From positions 806,001-870,000 of the forward strand of contig NZ_RYFW01000001.1 in assembly GCF_004138335.1 (NCBI RefSeq): DNA of 64,000 bases, given 5' to 3'. This DNA comes from Peristeroidobacter agariperforans (GTDB lineage Bacteria; Pseudomonadota; Gammaproteobacteria; Steroidobacterales; Steroidobacteraceae). Every line of letters begins with the position of its first letter. Positions within the stretch are counted from its first letter, which is position 1. The position numbers and the translations under genes are program-made. A model generated the notes under the pieces. That model saw nothing but the letters and a program-made list of their open reading frames with translations, did no database searches and was not told where the DNA came from. Positions 8,457 through 17,068 of this stretch are shown here, in pieces.

Positions 8457-9239
8457 TCAGCCCAAGCGCACCGACAGCATCGAAATCGAGCCGCCGTCGA
8501 CTCCCTCGACGGGAAAGCTCACCTCGTCGCCCGGTAGCTGCGCCCCTAATACATACAACAACGGCAAGTAATGATCCGGCGTCGGCGCCGAGAGCGTCGC
8601 ATCCTTGCCCAACCTTTCATAGTTGATCAACGGCTGATGCTCGCCAGCGAGCATCCACGCACGTGCCTGCTGCTCGAAGCGCACTGCCCAATCGTAGGGC
8701 TCGACGACGCGCCGACCCCAACCGTACGCGTGCAGGTTATGGACGAGGTTGCCGCTGCCCACGATGAGAATGCCCTGCTCTCGCAGCGACGCCAGCGAGC
8801 CACCGAGCAAATAATGTTCCTGCGCCGACAGCGTCTCGTCGATGCTGAGTTGAATGACTGGCACATCGGCATCGGGATAGCAGTGACACAGCACGCTCCA
8901 CGCGCCGTGATCCAAACCCCATGCGTCGTCCAATCTCACCGCCGGACCCAGCAAGCCACGAACTTCGGCGGCGATATCCGGACTGCCCGGCGCGGGATAC
9001 TCGACCTCGAACAACTCGCGAGGAAAGCCACCGAAGTCGTGAATGGTCCGCGGCGATTGCATGCCGGTCACCGCGGTGTACGGGACATACCAATGTGCCG
9101 ACACGCACAACACCGCTCGAGGCTTTGGGAAGGATTCGCAGATCTGCCGCCAGCCGCGCGTGTATACATTGTCGGCCAAGGCGTTCATGGGATTGCCGTG
9201 ACCGAAGAAGATCACGGGCAAACGTTGGGATGCGCTCAC
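8457..9239 (-). CDS. ygiD: Extradiol ring-cleavage dioxygenase, 4,5-DOPA dioxygenase type
   Basis: A 260-residue LigB-superfamily enzyme like E. coli YgiD, a zinc or iron dependent dioxygenase that can open catechol rings such as DOPA. Candidate metal ligands are in FFGHGNPM (residue about 14), VSAHWY (about 49), GLDHGAWSVLCHCYPDAD and the central SGNLVHNL. Length matches the family. It is a single gene with its own flanking terminator on the 3' side. Physiological substrate is not evident from the neighbours. Confidence 0.88.
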   Translation of the reverse strand: MSASQRLPVIFFGHGNPMNALADNVYTRGWRQICESFPKPRAVLCVSAHWYVPYTAVTGMQSPRTIHDFGGFPRELFEVEYPAPGSPDIAAEVRGLLGPAVRLDDAWGLDHGAWSVLCHCYPDADVPVIQLSIDETLSAQEHYLLGGSLASLREQGILIVGSGNLVHNLHAYGWGRRVVEPYDWAVRFEQQARAWMLAGEHQPLINYERLGKDATLSAPTPDHYLPLLYVLGAQLPGDEVSFPVEGVDGGSISMLSVRLG

Positions 9240-9337
9240 TTGGCGGCTCCGCTGTGACAGAGCATCAAGTATTCGACTAGCCGGCCCTGCTTACTATTGG
9301 GCCGGGGCGCATAAGTGTTATGCGCGTTGCGAGGGCG

Positions 9338-9535
9338 TCAGGCCGGCAGTAGCAGGAAAGCGTCCGCTACCGCCTCTCGCGGCGACAGCCCTTGTACGTA
9401 GAGTGGGCGCCACGCGTCCCAATCCACGTCCTGCTCGCCCACCTCGGTGAGCACTTCGCTGAAATCTTCACGAATCAGCTTGACCACAGCCTGTTGCCAC
9501 TCACACCAGGTCTGCGTATCCGCGTTGTTGTTCAT
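9338..9535 (-). CDS. Small hypothetical protein, 65 residues
   Basis: A short acidic protein (MNNNADTQTWCEWQQAVVKL at the start, ending DAFLLLPA) with four Trp residues. A purine-rich GGGGAGCAGCGAG precedes the ATG and supports translation. The frame shows coding-like codon use. No domain or homologous family is recognised. It reads away from the AcvB/MprF operon on the same strand, about 98 bp before ygiD, and may share no regulation with either. Confidence 0.6.
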   Translation of the reverse strand: MNNNADTQTWCEWQQAVVKLIREDFSEVLTEVGEQDVDWDAWRPLYVQGLSPREAVADAFLLLPA

Positions 9536-9705
9536 CTCGCTGCTCCCCGGACCCTATCCGGTCAAGCGCCGCCGCTGAGCGTCTGCGCGCAAAGTAACGC
9601 ATCAGATTATCCGCAGTTCCCCGTCATCGGGGCTGCCGACGCAGCGTACCGCAAGCACGCAACGAGTGACCACCGTACTCAGATCGTCGCGGTATATCGA
9701 ACACA

Positions 9706-11043
9706 TCAACGCATGTGGCTCAAGAGCAACGAGGCGAGCCTGGTGTAGTTACCATCGAAATGATGGCCGCCGCTAAGTTTCACTACTTGCAACGATTTAG
9801 CGGCAGGCCTGGCGCAGAGCGACTCTGTTTCATCCGCGCCATACACACACAGACCGCGAACGCCTTTCATTCTCAATAGCTCGGGTGTCACCGGCAAAGC
9901 GCCTTTGGTTGCGCCAAGCCAGTTCTGCAAATGGAATTCGAACACTGCGGTGTCCGAGAGCGATAGCAGCGCCACCATGCGCAACCGCTCGCGCGTGGCC
10001 GCGGGCAATCGATTCACGACGAACGGCATCACATCGGCGCCTTGCGAGAAACCAATCAGCACCACCGATTGCTTTTTCCAAGCGTTCAGGTAGTGGCCCA
10101 ACAATCGATCCACATCGGCCGCAGTGCTCTCCGGCGTGCGCGCCTTCCAGAAGTAACGCAGCGAGTCGAGCCCGACCACGGGCATGCCTTGCTTCGACAG
10201 GGCGGCCGCGAGTTCCTTATCGATCCCTGCCCAACCACCATCACCGGAGATCAGTACAGCCAATGTGTCGGAATTGCTGTTCGAGCGCACTTCAACGACG
10301 GGCAGGTCTTTCAACTCGGCGGCGCTCACCGCCGGCAAGCCTTGCGTGCGAGCGGCCAAGCGCTGGAACGCGGCCGCGAATTGCGGCTCCCAAGTGTGGA
10401 AGTCGCCTTCACCATAGTCGTCACCGGGCACGTCGATCACTTCGGCCTGCTTCACACTGGCGAGGAATTGCTTGGCCTGAGTCCGGCACTGTTGATCGTG
10501 AATACCGTGCAGCACGGTCCAGGGTGCTGCGAGCTGCGGCGAGCCCGACGACTTGCCCGTTGAGCAAAGTGGTTTCTTCAGCGCAGGCGCCGGGCAGAAC
10601 CCCAGCGAGATCCCGCCACCAAAGGTGCCGGCGGGTGCTCGCGCCAACATTGCATACACGAACTCCGCCCCGGAACCGGCGCCGACCAGCAACGCGGGCC
10701 GATACGTGGGCAATCGATAGTAGGCTTGCAGGAAGTGACTCAAGTTTTCCAGGTCGCCATCGGGCGAGACACACTTGCCGCCGTCCTGGTCCAGATTGCG
10801 AAAGAACGCGGGTGCATCGATGCCCGCCACCAGCGCACCCTGTCGAGCGAGCGATTGCGCAATGGGCTCGAGGTCAGCTGTCCAGCCGCGCTCGCCGGAG
10901 AAGAACAGCACTGTTTGCCGGGCGTCGCCTTGTGGCCGGTATACGGTGAGCTTTTCGAAGCGGCCGTGCGAGAGCGTCTCGGCAAACGAGCTCGACCCAA
11001 GCACCAACAGCAGCAATACGAACCAGCGGGAATACAACCTCAT
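9706..11043 (-). CDS. acvB: AcvB/VirJ family exported serine hydrolase-like protein
   Basis: A 445-residue periplasmic protein. A signal peptide (MRLYSRWFVLLLLVLGSSSF) leads into an N-terminal alpha/beta region (VLFFSGERGWTADLEPIA), and the C-terminal half carries the VirJ hydrolase core with VLISGDGGWAGIDKELA and nucleophile elbow GFSQGAD. In Agrobacterium, AcvB hydrolyses lysyl-phosphatidylglycerol made by an MprF homolog. Its ATG overlaps the mprF stop (ATGA at 11040-11043), so it is translationally coupled to that lipid-modifying enzyme, and the same synthase/hydrolase pairing is the likely role here. The coding start is fixed by that overlap; a longer frame to 11148 lies inside mprF and is not used. 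Confidence 0.85.
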   Translation of the reverse strand: MRLYSRWFVLLLLVLGSSSFAETLSHGRFEKLTVYRPQGDARQTVLFFSGERGWTADLEPIAQSLARQGALVAGIDAPAFFRNLDQDGGKCVSPDGDLENLSHFLQAYYRLPTYRPALLVGAGSGAEFVYAMLARAPAGTFGGGISLGFCPAPALKKPLCSTGKSSGSPQLAAPWTVLHGIHDQQCRTQAKQFLASVKQAEVIDVPGDDYGEGDFHTWEPQFAAAFQRLAARTQGLPAVSAAELKDLPVVEVRSNSNSDTLAVLISGDGGWAGIDKELAAALSKQGMPVVGLDSLRYFWKARTPESTAADVDRLLGHYLNAWKKQSVVLIGFSQGADVMPFVVNRLPAATRERLRMVALLSLSDTAVFEFHLQNWLGATKGALPVTPELLRMKGVRGLCVYGADETESLCARPAAKSLQVVKLSGGHHFDGNYTRLASLLLSHMR

Positions 11044-13592
11044 TTCGCGATCATTCCTCGCAATCCGCCGCTGATCAATGTCGCCACGTCGGCGAGTGTG
11101 AGCAGTGGCGTCAGTCCGCCGCCAGCCACCAGGTAGCGTGGCTCCCACACCGGATCGAACTTATCTTTGAATCCGCGCAGTCCGCGGAAGTTATAAAACG
11201 TCTCGCCATGGTCGAACAGCATCCGGCCAAACCGGTGCCAGCGCGGCGCCAACTCGTGGCTCGCCATGCCAGACATCGGCGCCATGCCGAGCCCGAAGCG
11301 CTGATAGCCCTCGCCCTGAAAATAAAGCATGAGCTTGATGAACAGGAAATCCATCGTACCGGGCGGCGCCAGCGGCAGCTGACGCATCAGATCGACGCTG
11401 GCCTCGTTCTTCGTTGCTGTGCTCAACAAATTGGCGAACGCGACGATCTGCTCCTGCTGACGCACGATGGCCAACGACTGGCGCGACAGGTATGCAGGCT
11501 CGAACGAGCCGAGCGAGAAGCCTTTTTCACGCGCTTCCTGGCCTTCCAGCCACGCGTCCGAAACATGGCGCAACTGAGGCAGCAGCGCGGGTACATCGGT
11601 TGGCGAAATCAGCGCGAACTCGAGCCCGTCACGTTCGCCTCGATTGATCGCCTGTCGCAGATGCGAGCGCTTCGAGCCCTTGGTCGTGAAGTCCTGCAGC
11701 TGCACGTACGCGTACTCACCCAGCTTGTAAGCACGCAACCCTGCATCGAGATACAGCGGCAACATGTCGCCGCGTACTTGATAGAACGTGGCGCGACCGC
11801 CGTGATCGGTCGCGAGCTCGATGAATCGCCAGATCAGCTCCTGCCATTCCGACGGCTTGCCGACCGGATCGAACAATGAGATCCACGAGCGACCTTGCCG
11901 GCCGTACATGATGAAAGCATTGCCTTGGGTCGAGAACAGCAAGCGCTTGTCGCCCATCAGTGCGAGATTCGCTTCGGCTGAAGGCTGGTGGCGCACGATA
12001 TCGCTCGCGCGGTCCAGTTCTTCGCTGGAGGGAAGCGCAGGCGCGCCTGGCGAAGGTCGCAACAGCTGCCAGAGCGCCACGCCCAAACCCGCAACCATCA
12101 CGCCCATCATCGCGCGCAGCGAACGGGGCGCGTTGGCATTGAACTCGAATTGCCACCAGAGCTCGTTGGTGTAATCGACCCGACGGTATGCGAAGAACAG
12201 CAGGAACACCGTCGCGCCCACCATCCACACCACCGAGATCAGCCATACGCCCCGCAACGGATTCGAGAACAGCGCCGAGCGCCGATCGAACTGTGCGCGC
12301 GATAGATACAACAGGACCGCGAGCACCACGAGGTAGCTCGCTTGCACCAAGGCAAAGCCTTTGGGCATGGCCAGAACGGCCGCCGCCAGTGCCAGCAGGA
12401 ACGCGGCCCACCACGCCGCATCCAGACGATGTAACAAGCCACGCGCGATGACGATCATCGCAAAGCCCGTAACGCTGCCGAGAAAGTGAGAAGCCTCGAC
12501 CAAAGTGAGCGGCACACGCAATGCCAGCATATCGACGGCTTGTGCCGACGCCGGCGTCACGCCGGAGAAGAGCAGCCAGCCGCCGGCGATGAACGTCATC
12601 GTTGCCAGCAGCATCGGTGAGAGTCGCACCGCTGCCCGGCCGATCGGAGCAGCAATGCCAGAACGAACTTCATACGCCGCCAGCAGGACGGCAGCCAGCA
12701 CCAGCGGCAACAGATAGTAGATGACGCGATAGAGCACCAACGCGCTGACGATCTGCTCCACCGGCGCACGATCGCCGCACGCGAGCAGAATGACCGCTTC
12801 GAACACGCCGAGGCCGCCGGGCAAATGGCTCAGGATGCCGAGCACCAGCGCGATCGAATACCAGGCCATGAACTCGCCAGGCTCGACTGCGCCTGGCGGC
12901 AACAGGAACCACAGCGTCGCGGCGGATGCGATCAGATCGAGCGCTGAGATCACGAGTTGTTGCACGGCCAGCTTTGCTGGCGGCAAGCGCAGTTTCCAAC
13001 GCCACGCGATCATGACTTCGCGACGCCGCACCGCGAGCGCAATGAAGCCCAGCACACTAAGCAATAGGGCTGCCGCGATCACCCGCAGCAGCCATGCTGG
13101 CATGTGACCGAGATGAGCAACGCCCTCCGCACCCCATAACAATCCAGCCGCGCCAAATGCCGCCGTGCCGAACATGAAGGCGCTGGCATTGAATGCGATC
13201 ACTTGCGCGACCTTGTTCGCTTCGACGCCAGCAGCCGTGTACAGCCGCATGCGCACGGCGCCGCCGGTCAGGACACCCAAACCGACAGTATTGCCCAGCG
13301 CATACGCAATGAAGGAAGTGAGCACTACGGTGGACCGGCGAATCTTCACTTCCGCGTATTTCATGGCGGACAGGTCGTAGCCGGTGAGCACCAGATAGCT
13401 GACGGCGGTCGCCAGCAACGCGAGCAGCAGGTCTGGCAGCGGCTCGGCCTCCATCTGCTGCATGACCTTGGAGAAGTGCACTTCGGCGAGCAGCACCCGG
13501 AAGGCATCGAACAGCAGCAAGCTGATCAGGCCGGCGCCGGCCGCGATCAACCAGATGCGCCACTTTGCCCACCCGCTCGCTGCCTCGGCCAC
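11040..13592 (-). CDS. mprF: Phosphatidylglycerol lysyltransferase (aminoacyl-PG synthase and flippase)
   Basis: An 850-residue protein. The first 500 or so residues form about 14 membrane helices (flippase domain, DUF470/UPF0104-like) and the C-terminal 330 residues are the cytoplasmic DUF2156 aminoacyl-tRNA-dependent transferase, with LIWRFIELATDHGGRATFYQV, RGDMLPLYLDAGLRAYKLG and TMDFLFIKLM. The enzyme moves an amino acid, typically lysine, from tRNA to phosphatidylglycerol and exposes the product outside, which lowers envelope negative charge and increases resistance to cationic peptides. Full length for the family. Which amino acid is used cannot be told from sequence. acvB overlaps its stop. 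Confidence 0.92.
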   Translation of the reverse strand: MAEAASGWAKWRIWLIAAGAGLISLLLFDAFRVLLAEVHFSKVMQQMEAEPLPDLLLALLATAVSYLVLTGYDLSAMKYAEVKIRRSTVVLTSFIAYALGNTVGLGVLTGGAVRMRLYTAAGVEANKVAQVIAFNASAFMFGTAAFGAAGLLWGAEGVAHLGHMPAWLLRVIAAALLLSVLGFIALAVRRREVMIAWRWKLRLPPAKLAVQQLVISALDLIASAATLWFLLPPGAVEPGEFMAWYSIALVLGILSHLPGGLGVFEAVILLACGDRAPVEQIVSALVLYRVIYYLLPLVLAAVLLAAYEVRSGIAAPIGRAAVRLSPMLLATMTFIAGGWLLFSGVTPASAQAVDMLALRVPLTLVEASHFLGSVTGFAMIVIARGLLHRLDAAWWAAFLLALAAAVLAMPKGFALVQASYLVVLAVLLYLSRAQFDRRSALFSNPLRGVWLISVVWMVGATVFLLFFAYRRVDYTNELWWQFEFNANAPRSLRAMMGVMVAGLGVALWQLLRPSPGAPALPSSEELDRASDIVRHQPSAEANLALMGDKRLLFSTQGNAFIMYGRQGRSWISLFDPVGKPSEWQELIWRFIELATDHGGRATFYQVRGDMLPLYLDAGLRAYKLGEYAYVQLQDFTTKGSKRSHLRQAINRGERDGLEFALISPTDVPALLPQLRHVSDAWLEGQEAREKGFSLGSFEPAYLSRQSLAIVRQQEQIVAFANLLSTATKNEASVDLMRQLPLAPPGTMDFLFIKLMLYFQGEGYQRFGLGMAPMSGMASHELAPRWHRFGRMLFDHGETFYNFRGLRGFKDKFDPVWEPRYLVAGGGLTPLLTLADVATLISGGLRGMIAK

Positions 13593-13794
13593 TGTCCGTG
13601 GAATCCTGTGTCACCGATGAGAAGCTGGCATTCTGCCGCGCGGCGGTCACAAGAACATTACGTTATTGACACACGAGGGCCGGCGTCGGATCGCCCCGGC
13701 CGCGGTCCAAGGGGGCCATCGTCCGCGTTTACCTCTTTTTGTGAAATGCTAGAGTATCTCGAAATGGGATATCCGCCGGCAGGTCGAACGCCCT

Positions 13795-13965
13795 ATGAAG
13801 ATGCTTCAAACACCAACACATCGGCAACTGCTCCAGCTGCTCACAGCCGCACGCCAGCGTGCATCGCTGACTCGACTGCAGCTGGCTGACAAAGTCAGCT
13901 CGAGCTCGGGATTCGCGACGAAGTATGAGAAGGGCGTCGGAAAAGGACCCTCTCGTCACCGGTGA
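13795..13965 (+). pseudogene. Truncated or miniature Xre-type helix-turn-helix frame
   Basis: A 56-residue frame starts MKMLQTPTHRQLLQLLTAAR and continues with the Xre-like pattern SLTRLQLADKVSSSSGFATK then YEKGVGKG, aligning by eye with HTH_3 regulators (LTQxELAxxLGxSQSFVSKYExGxR). In intact members a further helix and C-terminal region follow; here the frame stops four residues after the recognition and fourth helix region. It may be a degenerate regulator or a remnant of a lost toxin-antitoxin or mobile element. The ribosome-binding site is weak. The stop codon lies in the loop of the hairpin at 13948-13977. Confidence 0.45.
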
Positions 13966-13977
13966 GGGACGAGAGGG
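13948..13977 (-). terminator. Hairpin with minus-strand T-tract, possible terminator
   Basis: A 10-bp perfect stem (13948-13957 with 13968-13977). Read on the minus strand it is followed by TCCTTTT, so it could terminate transcription from the regulator operon (stop at 14190) before it reaches mprF. It also overlaps the end of the Xre-like frame on the other strand. Confidence 0.5.
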
Positions 13978-14189
13978 CTAAGCAAGACTGCCGGCCCAGG
14001 GGGAGAAAACGGCTTGCAGCCTCCGACATTGCAACCTTGTCGATTGCGATGTCGCCTGACGAACAATCTACTTGAGGCCGGTCATGCGATCAGTCGATCG
14101 CCGGTCACACGGCGGTCAGCTGCATTCATTGAGCATCGGTATCTGGCCCGTGCACCGGTTACGCGCTATGAGCACATAGCGACACGATC

Positions 14190-14864
14190 TTACTCAGCCA
14201 CCAGCTTGTAGCCCGCGCCCGGCGTGGTTTGCAGGACTTCCGGCGTCGACGCATCCGATTCGATCTTGTGACGCAAGCGATAAATCAGCTGCTTGAGGGT
14301 ACGACGTTCGCGGGCGGTGGCACGACCCCAGAGATGAAGCAACAACTTTTCCGCGGTCACCGTTCTCCCGGGCGTCACCATCAGCAACTGCATCGCTTTC
14401 AATTCCAGCGGTGTGAGTCGAATCGGCGGCGCCGCGCCGAACTGCAGGCTTCGCTGCTCCGGATCCAGACGCAACTGACCTGCGGTCACAGGCGCAGCGT
14501 CCAACGGCTCCGAACGTCGAATCAACGCTCGCACTCGCGCCAGCAATGCTCGCGGGCTAAACGGCTTGTGCACGTAGTCATCCGCGCCCGAATCGAACGC
14601 CTCGATCAAATCCTCTTCGACATCTCGCACCGTCAGCATCATGATAGGCACGGGCGAGCGGCCGCGAATCTCGCGACACACTTTCAGGCCATTCGGCTCC
14701 GGCATGTTGACATCGAGCAGCACCAGATCCGGCGAGTTTTGCTGGAACGCCTGCAACGCGCTCTCGCCATCCACCGCGGTACAAATATCGAATCCCGCCT
14801 GCATCAGCGTGAATCCGATCAGTGCTCGCAGATCGGCATCGTCATCGACAACCAGGATTCTCAT
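14190..14864 (-). CDS. OmpR-family response regulator (orphan paralog)
   Basis: A 224-residue regulator. The receiver domain starts MRILVVDDDADLRALIGFTL and has the acidic pair DDD, the phospho-acceptor Asp in LVLLDVNMPEP and the switch Lys in VHKPFSPRALLARV. The C-terminal winged-helix domain ends TPGAGYKLVAE. It is clearly a paralog of the regulator at 16390-17064 (shared TLMQAGF/TLSQAGY, KPFSPR, TPGAGYKLV). The ATG at 14864 is 4 bp after the stop of the upstream FAD enzyme, so both are one transcript. No kinase is adjacent; it may receive phosphate from the kinase at 17069-19204. Confidence 0.9.
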   Translation of the reverse strand: MRILVVDDDADLRALIGFTLMQAGFDICTAVDGESALQAFQQNSPDLVLLDVNMPEPNGLKVCREIRGRSPVPIMMLTVRDVEEDLIEAFDSGADDYVHKPFSPRALLARVRALIRRSEPLDAAPVTAGQLRLDPEQRSLQFGAAPPIRLTPLELKAMQLLMVTPGRTVTAEKLLLHLWGRATARERRTLKQLIYRLRHKIESDASTPEVLQTTPGAGYKLVAE

Positions 14865-14868
14865 GGCC

Positions 14869-16260
14869 TCAGCGCCGCTCCGTAGCCAGTAGCGTCGCGA
14901 GCTTTTCGGCATGCCCGCGGAGCTCATGCGCCGCGGTTGCCTCCCAATGGTCGGCACGCAACATCGGCCCAACATAGAAAAGGTGCGGACCCGGCCAGCC
15001 ATCGGCATCGATGACGGCGCCATGCGGTCCGGTGCGCAACCCGAGTCCCAATGTGTCGGGCACACACAATCCGCATTGCACGAGGTTGCTCCACAGCGGC
15101 TCGGTGGAGCGCGCGATGGCGTAGTCGGGGCCCGTGCAGTTGATGACTCGATCGAATTGCTGAGCGCGCAGCTTCTGCGAGCCACGCGGACGCCAGATCA
15201 CTTCGATGCCCTCGCCGCGAGGAATGAACTGTTTGATATGGCCGGCGTGGATCGTCAGTCGCTCCGAATGGCGCAGCGTGTCGATCTTCTGAATCAGCTC
15301 CGGCGGCAGACGATGCCGATAGATGTCCCAGTACGCCCGCACGTGGCGCAGAAAGCGCACGCGATCACGCTCCGGCAGTCGTTGCCAGATCGTCGGCGCC
15401 ATGTTGCGTACGAAGGTGATGGCCTCGCGCCAGTCGCCACCCATCTGCTCGGCTTCCTGCGCCAGCAAACGTACCGAACTGACCAGCCGGCGCAGCGAGG
15501 TCGATGCGGCCAACAGTAGAGCATTGCCGTCGCCCTTGAATGCATCCGGGCGGAACGGCGTTTGCCGGGGCGGCACCAACCCGTGGCGTGACAAAGCGTG
15601 TAACGTCGGCGTTCGCTGCGGATCGGACGCGGCGACGTTGATGATGTCCGCAGTGGTGAGACCCGTGCCGATCAAGAGCACGGTCTGCGACCGATTGAAC
15701 TTGAGATCGACGGTCCAGGGGTCGGCGATGTACGCCGGATGAGTCAGCACGTCCCTGGCCGCTGCCAACGAAGCAGGCTTGGGATTGCCCAGCGCGAGCA
15801 CTACGTCGTCCGCGGTGAAACGACGGCCGTCTTCCAGCTCCACTCGCAATGGCAGATGCCGTTCGATTCGGCGTAGATTGAGGACCGAGCCGTGGACGAT
15901 TTCCAGCCGAATGTTTCCAGGCGCACTCAGCTGCGCAGCGAGCAACACCTCATTTAAATATTCGCCGTACAGCGCGCGCGGCAAGAAGTCTTCGCCGGTG
16001 ACCTTCGGGATGCGCCGTTGCGCGAACTCGAGGAATTCTTGGGGCGCAGCCGAGTTTGCCGACATGCGGCTGGCCGGCACGTTGAGCAAATAGGGAAAGC
16101 CGCGCTCGGCGTAGGCAGCGCCACGCGCCACCTCGTTCGAACGCTCGATCAAGATGAGACGAGTCGGACCCGGCGGCGGACGTCGCAACAGATTTGCGGC
16201 CACCACCGTGCCACTGAAGCCGCCACCGACAATAACTACGGTTCGAAGCAATCCTGCCAA
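14869..16260 (-). CDS. FAD/NAD(P)-binding oxidoreductase, YdhS-like
   Basis: A 463-residue flavoprotein with the N-terminal dinucleotide fold VVIVGGGFSGTVVAANLL and a second region VLLIGTGLTTADII. The block GVRGGAAY-like ARGAAYAERGFPYLLNVPAS matches the NAD_binding_9 (YdhS/HI0933-like) group, whose reactions are mostly uncharacterised. No ATG is available in this frame: the probable start is TTG at 16260 preceded by GGGAG, with a second TTG at 16251 as an alternative. It forms a two-gene transcript with the response regulator downstream and lies 129 bp after another regulator, which suggests redox input or output of the two-component system, an inference only. Confidence 0.78.
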   Translation of the reverse strand: MAGLLRTVVIVGGGFSGTVVAANLLRRPPPGPTRLILIERSNEVARGAAYAERGFPYLLNVPASRMSANSAAPQEFLEFAQRRIPKVTGEDFLPRALYGEYLNEVLLAAQLSAPGNIRLEIVHGSVLNLRRIERHLPLRVELEDGRRFTADDVVLALGNPKPASLAAARDVLTHPAYIADPWTVDLKFNRSQTVLLIGTGLTTADIINVAASDPQRTPTLHALSRHGLVPPRQTPFRPDAFKGDGNALLLAASTSLRRLVSSVRLLAQEAEQMGGDWREAITFVRNMAPTIWQRLPERDRVRFLRHVRAYWDIYRHRLPPELIQKIDTLRHSERLTIHAGHIKQFIPRGEGIEVIWRPRGSQKLRAQQFDRVINCTGPDYAIARSTEPLWSNLVQCGLCVPDTLGLGLRTGPHGAVIDADGWPGPHLFYVGPMLRADHWEATAAHELRGHAEKLATLLATERR

Positions 16261-16389
16261 TCGTCGCTCCCATCAACCAGGAAGCGACAGCGTAGGCGAG
16301 TGCGCGGTATCAAGTCTGTAACGTGCGAGTCACGAATCGGCGCAGGGAATGCTATGACTCTGCAACCGATTTATAACCACATGGCGAGG

Positions 16390-17064
16390 TCAATCGACGA
16401 CGAGCTTGTAACCGGCACCCGGCGCAGTTTGCAGCATCTGGGGCGCGGCCGGATCGACTTCGATCTTCTGGCGCAGGCGGTGCACCAGCTGTTTCAGCAG
16501 CTGACGATCGCCCGAGCCCTTGTGACCCCACACCTGCATCAGCAAACGATCCGAGCTCACCGTGTGGCCGGAGTTGGCGATCAACATTTGTAACAAGCGC
16601 AGCTCGAGCTTGGTGAGGCGCAGCGGCGGATTCGACCCGACCTGTACCGTGTGCTCGTCCACATCGAGCCGGATGCGGCCTGCTGCGAGCGGCGCGGTGT
16701 TCTCCATGCCGGCCCGGCGCAGCAGAGCTTTGACGCGTGCGAGCAGCGTGCGCGGGCTGAAAGGCTTGCTCAGGTAATCGTCGGCGCCCAACTCCAGAGC
16801 ACGCACCAGATCTTCCTCTTCGCCACGCACCGTCAACATCATCACCGGCACACGCGACTTGGTGCGGATCTGCTCGCACACTTGAAAGCCCGTGGCGCCC
16901 GGCATGTTGATATCCAGGATCACCAGGTCCGGCCCTTCGCTCTCGAACGCGCGCAAGGCCTGCACGCCGTCGCTGGCTTTGACGACGAGATAGCCCGCTT
17001 GCGACAGCGTAAAGGCGATCAGCGCCAGCGAGTCCTTGTCATCGTCCGCAGATAGAATCTTCAT
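16390..17064 (-). CDS. OmpR-family response regulator of the sulfate-import operon
   Basis: A 224-residue protein with a receiver domain (DDD at residues 7-9, phospho-acceptor in LVILDINMPGA, switch Lys in LSKPFSPRTLL) and a winged-helix DNA-binding domain ending APGAGYKLVVD. Its start lies 4 bp after the stop of the histidine kinase at 17069-19204, so they form a cognate pair. Being last in a chain that begins with cysA at 23754, it is expected to control transcription in response to the kinase, possibly of this very operon. Paralogous to 14190-14864. Confidence 0.92.
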   Translation of the reverse strand: MKILSADDDKDSLALIAFTLSQAGYLVVKASDGVQALRAFESEGPDLVILDINMPGATGFQVCEQIRTKSRVPVMMLTVRGEEEDLVRALELGADDYLSKPFSPRTLLARVKALLRRAGMENTAPLAAGRIRLDVDEHTVQVGSNPPLRLTKLELRLLQMLIANSGHTVSSDRLLMQVWGHKGSGDRQLLKQLVHRLRQKIEVDPAAPQMLQTAPGAGYKLVVD

Positions 17065-17068
17065 TGGA

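Larger units (their letters stand above)
13593..14189 (+). other. Long low-density region between mprF and the response regulator
   Basis: About 600 bp between two minus-strand genes. It contains the upstream region of mprF, a 56-codon Xre-like frame on the plus strand (13795-13965), a hairpin over its stop codon, and a 7-bp inverted repeat CGCTATG/CATAGCG (14164-14170 and 14175-14181) just after the regulator stop that may form a 3' end structure. No other coding sequence is convincing. The stretch 13978-14160 shows nothing I can name. Confidence 0.6.
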
